From: an uncultured Lachnospiraceae bacterium
GTDB taxonomy: Bacteria; Bacillota; Clostridia; Lachnospirales; Lachnospiraceae
Reading direction: 5' to 3'
NCBI GenBank assembly: GCA_910586715.1
Contig: CAJUJG010000015.1
Coordinates: 38,512-58,630, forward strand
Length of the DNA stretch: 20,119 nt
Below the pieces are notes generated by a model. That model ran no database searches. It saw nothing but the letters and a program-made list of their open reading frames with translations, and was not told the DNA's origin. Positions within the stretch are counted from its first letter, which is position 1, and every line of letters starts with the position of its first letter. Below, in pieces: positions 13,768-20,119 of this stretch. The position numbers and the translations under genes were made by a program.

Positions 13768-14436
13768 TTAACTGCTGTATGATTCCAAAAAGTGATATAC
13801 CTGAAGCTCCGTATCCATATACTTGCCTTCACGAACCTCGTTTAGCACGTCCGCCGGAAGCGACTTCGGATTAAGCCCCGTCCTAAAATACAGCGTTGTT
13901 TTATCTTCTTTGTAAACACCGATTTCCCCGTCTACCTCCATAATGTAAAAACCCGCCTGTTCCTTGGAGGTGTCGTAAATTCTCAATACCTTAATTCTGT
14001 CTGATGAAAAAAGCTCCAAATGCTGGGACTTAAATCCTTTCTGCTTATCCTCTAACGTCATTGTCTGACTGTCCTGCAAAAGCGCCGCCTCAAGCTCTTC
14101 CCTTGTCAGCCCGATATACTTTGCCGGAAGTTTACGCTCCTCCGTCGACACCGCGCCGTCCTTTTTATCAATATTTTCATATACGCAGATTGTATCGCAG
14201 GTAGTGACCATATTGATACTCTGCGCCTGCAGGTCCTGCGGATACACTTCATTTTGTTGATTTAGCTGCTGCGCCTCCCAATTTTGCCCGTCTGCTTTGC
14301 CGTTCATGTCATCGCTGTTTTGCGCATTTTCGTTTGGAAAACCGCTCATTGTATGACGCTTCCACACAAGCACTGCCACAAGCACCATAATCATGATACA
14401 CACAAAAAATAAGCCAATCTTATATCCTTTTCTCAT
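13768..14436 (-). CDS. BofC-like membrane-anchored protein (BofC C-terminal domain)
   Basis: Two adjacent ATG codons (14439, 14436) follow GGAGG; the second is better spaced, giving 222 residues. A single N-terminal membrane helix (about 6-24) is followed by a Gln/Asn/Asp-rich linker to about residue 70, then a folded exported part. The C-terminal 110 residues contain YIGLTREELEAAL, FYIMEVDGEIGVYKEDKTTLYFRTGLN, LPADVLNEVREGKY and a Phe-Leu-Glu-Ser-Tyr-Ser-Ser end. The arrangement of G-x-I-x-V-Y and T-x-x-x-x-x-LP-x-x-x, ending in a helix, resembles the C-terminal domain of BofC, the forespore factor that acts in the sigma-K checkpoint of Bacillus. That assignment comes from memory of the pattern. 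It lies 92 bases downstream of the flippase gene; a 13-base dyad (TGATA-tag-TATCA, 14475-14487) lies in that gap. Confidence 0.65.
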   Translation of the reverse strand: MRKGYKIGLFFVCIMIMVLVAVLVWKRHTMSGFPNENAQNSDDMNGKADGQNWEAQQLNQQNEVYPQDLQAQSINMVTTCDTICVYENIDKKDGAVSTEERKLPAKYIGLTREELEAALLQDSQTMTLEDKQKGFKSQHLELFSSDRIKVLRIYDTSKEQAGFYIMEVDGEIGVYKEDKTTLYFRTGLNPKSLPADVLNEVREGKYMDTELQVYHFLESYSS

Positions 14437-14528
14437 CATCAGCCTCCATCCAACTCTTAAACATATGGCGTCTTTGATATAGTATCAGCTTATTTTTAAT
14501 TTTTATTCATCTTGGCAGGTAACTGTAA

Positions 14529-16169
14529 CTACAACAGCCGAAACCGCTTTGCAACCGTAAGCACAATTCTGCCACCCGGCATCTTCTTTAAATCATACTC
14601 ATTGACACCCTTCAACAAAATCAATGCCGCAAAGTATACCACCACACCGATTACAATACCAAGAAGAACCGTTACCAGATTTCCCACAGTCTTTGATAAG
14701 AGCATACTGATTACACCAATCACCACACCCATAATCGCCGCCGCAATCGCCGGCACCGCAAACGTTTTCACATACTCCTGCCGGTACCTTAAATATTTTC
14801 TGATTGCAAACGCATTGAGCACGCATACAATCACCGCAAACAGAATATTTGCATAAACCAACGCATTGATTCCCATGTCAAGTTCTAAAGTCAGATATAA
14901 AAACGCAATGTGTATCACAAGTGCAATTGCTGCATTTCTTACAGGTATCTTCATTTTATTAATACCTTGTAGTACACCGTTTGTAAGTGTTGACATCGTA
15001 TAGAACACGACGGATACGGAACCGATATGAAGCATATTTACTGCCATATCCACTTCCCCTTTAAACAGCAGCGATATAATCGGACGTGCGAGAACCGTAA
15101 GACCTACCGCGCTTGGAATCGCCACAAGCATTGTAAAACGCATCGCCTGATTAATTTTGTCTTTTGCCTGCCCGTATTCCTCTCGCTGCATTAAGCCCGT
15201 AAGCACCGGAACAATTGAGGAACACATTGCATTTGCAAGCGCAATCGGCACATTGACAAGCACCCTGTATTTTCCGGAATAAACACCCACATTATACGCT
15301 TTAATATCCGCAAGCCCTTTTTGCACCATTACTTTGTTGTAAATATTAATATCAAGCACATTGCTGATATTATAAACCGTTGTACTTAACAGCACCGGTA
15401 AAATTGTCAGAAGAATAAGCCTGAAAATCTGTCCGTAGCTGTCCGCCTTTTGCCCTGCACTTTTGATACGCTGGTTTTTTGTACCTTTGCGGTACGCCGA
15501 AAAAATCAGCAGTAAAAAAATCAGACCGATTGCAGAACCAATAACCGGACCAATCGACGCTCCCGCCGCACCGTATGCAGGCGCAAAATCTTCATTGTGA
15601 AGAAGCTGTCCCACCTTACCGCCGTATTCAAAAAGAACCGATGCACCTGCAATACTGCCTATCAAAACAAATATCTGTTCGAGTATCTGTGAAACGGCAG
15701 TCGGCACCATCGTTCCAAGCCCTTGAAAATATCCTCTAAGCACACCCATAACAGAAACGATTAAAAGTGCGGGACCCAGCACCTTAAGCGCCATTGCACT
15801 CATCGGCTCATGCATTACAGATGCCAAAAAATCACCAAATACCTCACATACAAAAAATGTCAGACCGCCTGCTATAACCGCAAAAATCATCGCGCACTGA
15901 AACGCCCTCTGTGCGCTTTTATACTGCCGTTTGCTCATTTTCGACGACACGACCTTTGAGACGGCAAGCGGCAGGCTGTAGCATGAAATAATCAGCATCA
16001 TTGCATAAATTTCATACGCCACGCCGTAATATCCATTTCCTTTATCCCCGATAATATGCTCCATCGGAAAGCGTCTTGCCAAACCGATGATACGGGAAAT
16101 AATTCCCGCCGCCGCAAGAATGCTTCCCTGCATAATAAAATTCGATTTAGACTTTTTTGTTGTTTTCAT
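14529..16169 (-). CDS. SpoVB/MurJ-type lipid flippase (MOP superfamily)
   Basis: The product (546 residues from ATG 16169) is a polytopic membrane protein of the MOP exporter superfamily with about 14 helices. The N-terminus, NFIMQGSILAAAGIISRIIGLARRFPMEHIIGDKGNGYYGVAYEIYAMML, is diagnostic of the SpoVB/YtgP (MurJ-like) branch, which in Bacillus supports lipid II or spore cortex precursor export. Other segments include LRGYFQGLGTMVPTAVSQILEQ (146-168) and TLTNGVLQGINKMKIPVRNA. The frame also starts at a GTG (16193-16191) that overlaps the ybeY stop in a GTGA arrangement; ATG 16169 is preferred because of its GGGGGTT upstream and the family's usual N-terminus, but coupling to ybeY through the GTG is possible. 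Which role applies, vegetative lipid II flipping or sporulation, cannot be decided here. Confidence 0.88.
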   Translation of the reverse strand: MKTTKKSKSNFIMQGSILAAAGIISRIIGLARRFPMEHIIGDKGNGYYGVAYEIYAMMLIISCYSLPLAVSKVVSSKMSKRQYKSAQRAFQCAMIFAVIAGGLTFFVCEVFGDFLASVMHEPMSAMALKVLGPALLIVSVMGVLRGYFQGLGTMVPTAVSQILEQIFVLIGSIAGASVLFEYGGKVGQLLHNEDFAPAYGAAGASIGPVIGSAIGLIFLLLIFSAYRKGTKNQRIKSAGQKADSYGQIFRLILLTILPVLLSTTVYNISNVLDINIYNKVMVQKGLADIKAYNVGVYSGKYRVLVNVPIALANAMCSSIVPVLTGLMQREEYGQAKDKINQAMRFTMLVAIPSAVGLTVLARPIISLLFKGEVDMAVNMLHIGSVSVVFYTMSTLTNGVLQGINKMKIPVRNAAIALVIHIAFLYLTLELDMGINALVYANILFAVIVCVLNAFAIRKYLRYRQEYVKTFAVPAIAAAIMGVVIGVISMLLSKTVGNLVTVLLGIVIGVVVYFAALILLKGVNEYDLKKMPGGRIVLTVAKRFRLL

Positions 16170-16189
16170 GTATAACCCCCGTTTAGCGT

Positions 16190-16693
16190 TCACGCTTCCC
16201 TTGTAATACCAAGTCTCTTCAGGATTTCTTCCTGCCGCTGCTCCATAACGGCAGCCTCAGCCTCCTCCATATGATCATATCCCAGTAAATGCAGCATGCT
16301 GTGTGCAATCAAGAATGCATATTCCCGCAAAGGAGAATGACCGTACTGTGCAGCCTGCTCGAAAACCTTGTCCACATTGATGACAATATCTCCAAGAAAA
16401 AGCTCCCCGCTTTCCGGATTAAAGTAATCCTCAATCCGATCCTCAATACCTGAAAAGTCGGCAGGCGCTTCATAATCCACATTTGGAAAAGAAAGCACAT
16501 CTGTAGATCTGTCAATTCCCCGAAAAGAATTATTCATGACATGAATACCTTCACTGTCTGTCAAAAGCACGGATACTTCCGCTTCATAAGGGCACTGCTC
16601 AAAAACAAGCGCTTGCGCAATTACCTTTTCTGCCACATCCTGTTTATCAAACGGCAATTCTCTATCCGTCTCATTCTCTACGCAAAAAGTCAT
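16190..16693 (-). CDS. ybeY: Endoribonuclease YbeY (rRNA maturation factor)
   Basis: YbeY is a zinc-dependent single-strand endoribonuclease needed for 16S rRNA 3' end processing and ribosome quality control. The metal site H-x3-H-x5-H is intact in HSMLHLLGYDH (His131, 135 and 141), followed by M. Upstream are the family segments NNSFRGIDRSTDVLSFP and ELFLGDIVINVDKV. The start is set at ATG 16693, preceded by AGGAG (complement of 16706-16710) with a 12-base spacer; the frame extends to a TTG at 16726 that lacks support. The product is 167 residues, normal for the family. It overlaps the end of the upstream HD-type gene by 23 bases, indicating translational coupling, and its own TGA overlaps the GTG of the flippase frame. 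The phoH - HD - ybeY neighbourhood confirms identity. Confidence 0.96.
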   Translation of the reverse strand: MTFCVENETDRELPFDKQDVAEKVIAQALVFEQCPYEAEVSVLLTDSEGIHVMNNSFRGIDRSTDVLSFPNVDYEAPADFSGIEDRIEDYFNPESGELFLGDIVINVDKVFEQAAQYGHSPLREYAFLIAHSMLHLLGYDHMEEAEAAVMEQRQEEILKRLGITREA

Positions 16694-17903
16694 AATATAA
16701 TTTTTCTCCTGTATATATTTTCTCAAGTCCGCCTAAATCCGACAGTGATATATCACTTTTGTTGAGCAGTCCGCTATTAATTTTCCTGCGCACGACTCCC
16801 AGCGCAACCTTTGCATAATCATTGCCTGCCTTCTCGTCCTCCAGCTTGTTTTCCTCCGATTTTTCCTTATCAATCAGGTACATAATCGCAGACACAACAC
16901 AGTCCGCAATATATACCGCAACCGTTTCCCGCATCTTCATCGGCTGGGACTTATAATTATACTCCTGCAAAAGCTGCACTGCCTTTGGCGGAAATTTATT
17001 TTCCTTACAGATTTCCTCAAGCGATTTTTCCCGTGCCTTGCATTCACTGACAATAATGCGATGATAATAACCGCCGTTTTTTGCCACGTCCACATCCATA
17101 TGAAGCAGCCTTGCCGTTTTCTCCGCAAAATAAGCCGTATGTATGGCATTATAATAGAGCCGCCTGTCCTCCTCCTTGTACTTTGCAAGCATTTTGTACT
17201 CCTGATCATTAATCAGCAGGTATTTTCCCTTTTCCCTGTCAATCACCGCAGCACAATAAAACCGCAGCACAGCAAGCATAATAATAAATGTGATAAAGAT
17301 ATTGACTACTGCAATCGCAAGCATATCCTCCGGTACCATTCCACGGCTTTCAAACACAAGTTGTGCAGCCATTGCCGCAACGTATACAGCCATTGCGATA
17401 AACATCGGTCCTCCCGTTTTATAATCCTCATCCAATTTTTCAAAAAGCACCGCAAAAACAACTCCCATAAAAAAGTAAAGGAGAAATACCAGCATGTCCG
17501 CCGATGCCAAATAAACACAAACACCCAGCATCGCTGCATAAGCCAAAATTCCCGTTACCGTATTGGAAAAGAGCGCAAGCGCAAGTGCAAGCGCAGGCAC
17601 CGCCCACCCCGCACTCTCAAGCGTCGGCAAAATGCAGAATGCTGCCATTGATGCAAGAAATAAAAATACAAATCTCGCATAGTGACCGCCGTTATCGTAA
17701 TGCAGTGTGCCAAATACCGTCGACTGCACCATTGAAAAGACCACTGCCCCAAAGCAGGCAGCAATCATAATAATCAGAGTAAAAATATCCCGAAACGACT
17801 TTCCGTACAAATATGCTGCCGTTCCCACCGCCGAAATGGACAGTATCAGCATCAGCATAATCAAAAGTACCTTCTGCCAACGGGCTTCTTGCTTTTTTTT
17901 CAT
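16671..17903 (-). CDS. PgpH/YqfF-position membrane protein with degenerate HD domain
   Basis: The position between phoH and ybeY is where Firmicutes encode PgpH (YqfF), a 7TMR-HD c-di-AMP phosphodiesterase of about 700 residues. This protein has only 410. It keeps about seven membrane helices (10-32, 36-58, 75-93, 100-130, 136-154, 166-184, 195-220) but lacks the large extracellular domain. The cytoplasmic part (about 235-410) aligns by eye with an HD fold: NAIHTAYFAEKTARLLHMDVDVAKNGGYYH, where family members have GAYYHDIGK. His255 and His281 are retained but the Asp after His281 is Arg282, and the following HH pair is missing; Asp334 (YIADCVVSAI) remains. Catalysis is therefore doubtful. A GAGG lies 11 bases before the ATG. 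The product may be a regulatory pseudo-phosphodiesterase, or a diverged family with another role. Confidence 0.75.
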   Translation of the reverse strand: MKKKQEARWQKVLLIMLMLILSISAVGTAAYLYGKSFRDIFTLIIMIAACFGAVVFSMVQSTVFGTLHYDNGGHYARFVFLFLASMAAFCILPTLESAGWAVPALALALALFSNTVTGILAYAAMLGVCVYLASADMLVFLLYFFMGVVFAVLFEKLDEDYKTGGPMFIAMAVYVAAMAAQLVFESRGMVPEDMLAIAVVNIFITFIIMLAVLRFYCAAVIDREKGKYLLINDQEYKMLAKYKEEDRRLYYNAIHTAYFAEKTARLLHMDVDVAKNGGYYHRIIVSECKAREKSLEEICKENKFPPKAVQLLQEYNYKSQPMKMRETVAVYIADCVVSAIMYLIDKEKSEENKLEDEKAGNDYAKVALGVVRRKINSGLLNKSDISLSDLGGLEKIYTGEKLYYDFLRRE

Positions 17904-17918
17904 AGAACATTTATCCTC

Positions 17919-18944
17919 TTATCTTGTTTTCGGGCGCATACTGCCGCTTTTTCTGCTCGTTGTTCTGTTCCCCATCCTGTTCTCATAATCTTCGTATGCC
18001 TTAACAATCTTCTGAACAAGCGGATGTCTTACAACGTCCCTGCTTGTCAGACTCACAAAAGCAATGTCATTGATTTTTCTAAGCACCCTTTGTGCCACAT
18101 CAAGTCCGGACTGCGTGTCCGGCGCCAAATCCTTCTGTGTAGAATCACCTGTAATAATAACCTTCGAGCCAAAACCGATACGCGTCAAAAACATTTTCAT
18201 CTGCGCAGGCGTCGTGTTCTGCGCCTCATCTAAAATGATATACGCGTTATCAAGCGTCCGACCGCGCATATATGCCAAAGGGGCAACCTCTATTAATCCC
18301 TTCTCCGAATTTTTCTGAAAGCTCTCCGCACCCATAATCTGATACAACGCATCATACAAAGGTCTTAAATACGGGTCTACCTTGCTCTGCAGATCACCCG
18401 GAAGAAAACCAAGCTTTTCGCCGGCTTCAATCGCGGGTCTCGTGAGGATAATGCGCTCCACCTCATGATTTTTAAATGCGGTAATTGCCATTGCCATTCC
18501 CAAATAAGTCTTTCCTGTTCCCGCAGGTCCAAGACCGAACACAATCATATTTTTCCGGATGGCATCAATATATTCCTTCTGTCCCAACGTTTTTGGCTTA
18601 ATTGGTTTTCCTGCCATTGTATGACAAATGCAGTCCGCATCAATCTCTAAAAGATTCTCCTCCTGCGAAGCATGGGAAAGCTCCAAGCCATATGTTACAC
18701 TTTGTTCCTGTATCATATTTCCCCGTTTCGAAAGCTCTGTCAGTTCCCGAAGCAGTCTTGCCGCCTTATTGACCGCCGTCTGCTCTCCGCTGATTCGCAC
18801 TTCTCCGTTTCTATCCGTTATAACTACTTTCAGGTCATCCTCAATCTGTCTAATATATGCATCATTGCCACCGAAAATATTTTGCATATGCTCCGCCTCA
18901 AGCTGCATTCCTAACTGAAAATTCTCCAAGTATATAACCCCCAT
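17919..18944 (-). CDS. phoH: PhoH family P-loop ATPase
   Basis: The 341-residue product has an N-terminal KH-like segment (about 20-75, FGGNDAYIRQIEDDLKVVITDRNGEVRISG) and a helicase-like ATPase domain: Walker A GPAGTGKT (139-146), VERIILTRPAIEAGEKLGFLPGD (162-184), Walker B ILDEAQNT (237-244), and IITGDSTQKDL (264-273). This is the PhoH/YbeZ family, linked to RNA metabolism and a partner of YbeY in several bacteria. ATG 18944 follows the yqfD stop directly; AAGGAG at the yqfD 3' end is only 3 bases from it. A TTG five codons downstream has GGGGGT at good spacing and may be the true start. It lies 15 bases before the HD-type gene. The C-terminal tail is basic (RKSGSMRPKTR), fitting RNA contact. 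Confidence 0.95.
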   Translation of the reverse strand: MGVIYLENFQLGMQLEAEHMQNIFGGNDAYIRQIEDDLKVVITDRNGEVRISGEQTAVNKAARLLRELTELSKRGNMIQEQSVTYGLELSHASQEENLLEIDADCICHTMAGKPIKPKTLGQKEYIDAIRKNMIVFGLGPAGTGKTYLGMAMAITAFKNHEVERIILTRPAIEAGEKLGFLPGDLQSKVDPYLRPLYDALYQIMGAESFQKNSEKGLIEVAPLAYMRGRTLDNAYIILDEAQNTTPAQMKMFLTRIGFGSKVIITGDSTQKDLAPDTQSGLDVAQRVLRKINDIAFVSLTSRDVVRHPLVQKIVKAYEDYENRMGNRTTSRKSGSMRPKTR

Positions 18945-20119
18945 TTACTCCTTCATCATTTCGTCTTCGCTTTGTGCCGCAGCCGTAATCTCCACATTTT
19001 CTCCGGTAGGCTTTATCACAAGCAAATCACCATTTATTTCCATTTCATTTTTATTCTCTACTATTTTAACATCTTTTTCAACAATTTGTACCCCTTTTTC
19101 GTCTAAAGATAAAATAAATTTTTCAAATTGCTCCAAAAGCCGTATCTCCATCTCTTCCTTCGTGTAGGTCATATACCTTATATAATACTCCTTTTTACTG
19201 ATTTTACCATAATAAACCGGAAGATAAATATTATCCAGTAAAACAAGCTGTTCTTTTTCCGTCACAATCTCATACGTACCATTTTTTTTGCCGCCCAGCA
19301 ATTCCAAAACCGGCACGGCATCAATGTGACGCCCGAACATCTCAAAAAAACTGACACGAATGTCATTTCCTGTATAGCATATTACGGGATAGCTTTTCTT
19401 AATGGTATCCTTGTACTGTATCGGCGTGCATATTGAAATATCCGCATCCGCATCATAAACATGGTAGTCCGCAATCAGTTGATTTTCATCATAAATCGGC
19501 ACACTCCCCGAAACAAGCACATCACCTGCCTCCACACTGTCCCCTGCCTTTACCATAGGTACACCATTTCTCGTTATAATGGATGTGATAATCCCGCCCT
19601 CATTCGCCACAATATCCGATCCCTTTATCCTTGTCTGTACAGGCTCGGACTTTTCATTCTCCTTTACCTCCACATACAGCTTCGTCCCTTCAAAATAAAT
19701 CGAGGTCCATGTGACGTTTTCAAATCGTTCCCGCAGGCGCTTTTCCTCCTCCTCACAATTGATATTCTCTTTTTTAACACCGTAATGAATGTTCTGCCCC
19801 TCCAAAAAATCCGTCATTTCATCATCACTGATTTGAAGATTTCCGACATACTCAATCGCCCACACATAATCCGTCACAAAATTGAGCACGGCAAGACATG
19901 CCGCCACTCCGATAAAAAAAATAATCCTTTTTTTGAGAAAAGGAAAATAAAATGGCAGTCCACTCTTTTTTACAACACACGCCCGCGTCCCTGTCTTTCT
20001 TAAAAACGGAACAAGTCTTTTAAAATCTGCGGCATATACCTCACACATGCATGTCTCGTTTTCCCTTTTAATATTCCACAGGTCAATTTCATGCAGCCTG
20101 CACATATTAAAAAAACGCT
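18945..20119 (-). CDS. yqfD: Sporulation protein YqfD, 5' end outside window
   Basis: The frame runs past the right edge: before the first ATG in view (20105) it continues as Arg-Phe-Phe-Asn, so that ATG is internal and the true start lies outside. YqfD of Firmicutes is an about 400-residue, single-pass membrane protein needed for efficient sporulation; the molecular role is not settled. Visible here are IDLWNIKR and FKRLVPFLRKTGTRACVVKKSGLPF near the N-terminus, a membrane helix (about residues 60-80, IIFFIGVAACLAVLNFV), a POTRA-like segment (IEYVGNLQISDDEMTDFLEGQNI to about residue 150), and a beta-rich exported domain (VANEGGIITSIITRNGVPMVKAGDSVEAGDVLVSG) that resembles a lipoyl/barrel-sandwich motif. 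The C-terminus is acidic. Its stop abuts the phoH ATG, so the genes are translationally coupled. Confidence 0.92.
   Translation of the reverse strand, partial: RFFNMCRLHEIDLWNIKRENETCMCEVYAADFKRLVPFLRKTGTRACVVKKSGLPFYFPFLKKRIIFFIGVAACLAVLNFVTDYVWAIEYVGNLQISDDEMTDFLEGQNIHYGVKKENINCEEEEKRLRERFENVTWTSIYFEGTKLYVEVKENEKSEPVQTRIKGSDIVANEGGIITSIITRNGVPMVKAGDSVEAGDVLVSGSVPIYDENQLIADYHVYDADADISICTPIQYKDTIKKSYPVICYTGNDIRVSFFEMFGRHIDAVPVLELLGGKKNGTYEIVTEKEQLVLLDNIYLPVYYGKISKKEYYIRYMTYTKEEMEIRLLEQFEKFILSLDEKGVQIVEKDVKIVENKNEMEINGDLLVIKPTGENVEITAAAQSEDEMMKE

Noticed and set aside
17061..17651. 196-codon plus-strand open frame
   Set aside because: It is antisense to the HD-type gene, rich in His/Arg/Lys/Cys, has no ribosome binding site and resembles no family. 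The same applies to long plus-strand frames at 19461-20003, 11478-12026 and 6721-7188.

Overview
The window looks like the chromosome of an anaerobic, spore-forming member of Clostridia, most likely Lachnospiraceae. Grounds: the gene order yqfD - phoH - HD membrane protein - ybeY is the Firmicutes arrangement; YqfD, a SpoVB/MurJ-type flippase and a BofC-like protein point to endospore formation; Shine-Dalgarno sites are strong and A/G-rich; base composition is moderate. No rRNA, tRNA, CRISPR array, insertion sequence or phage gene was seen. Identifications rest on motif recognition by eye; no database search was run.

Layout. (1) 1-352, minus: start of a GH28 pectin-degrading enzyme, cut by the window edge. 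(2) 662-2035, plus: a MATE exporter, closed by a terminator that works in both directions. (3) 2145-7236, minus: an accessory cassette whose order of transcription is BlaI-type repressor, BlaR1-like M56 membrane metalloprotease without a beta-lactam sensor domain, an 85-residue secreted protein, a structured spacer with a 7-codon mini-ORF, a large secreted protein gene split by an in-frame TAA, and a 343-residue unknown. (4) 7462-7881, plus: a divergent unknown membrane-associated protein that shares a compact promoter/operator region with blaI. (5) 7965-9783, plus: a 45-residue membrane protein and a CPA-type K+/H+ antiporter with two TrkA-C-like repeats. (6) 9822-20119, minus: a nine-gene run read as yqfD - phoH - degenerate HD protein - ybeY - flippase - BofC-like - HI0933-family flavoprotein - COG2509 flavoprotein - proB, ending at a strong terminator shared with the antiporter gene.

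How the parts work together. Region 6 is a housekeeping/sporulation run: PhoH and YbeY act around ribosomes and RNA, the flippase in the envelope, YqfD and the BofC-like protein probably during sporulation. In Bacillus-type genomes the gene between phoH and ybeY encodes the c-di-AMP phosphodiesterase PgpH; here it is short and has lost the aspartate of the HD pair. The nearby antiporter carries the domain class that binds c-di-AMP in related transporters. Region 3 is the best candidate for an undescribed system: a proteolytic membrane relay controlling small and large exported proteins of unknown function.

Several starts were revised from the longest reading frame on ribosome binding site evidence: BlaI to 7236, the large secreted protein to 5182, ProB to 10676 (GTG), the BofC-like protein to 14436, the flippase to 16169 and YbeY to 16693.
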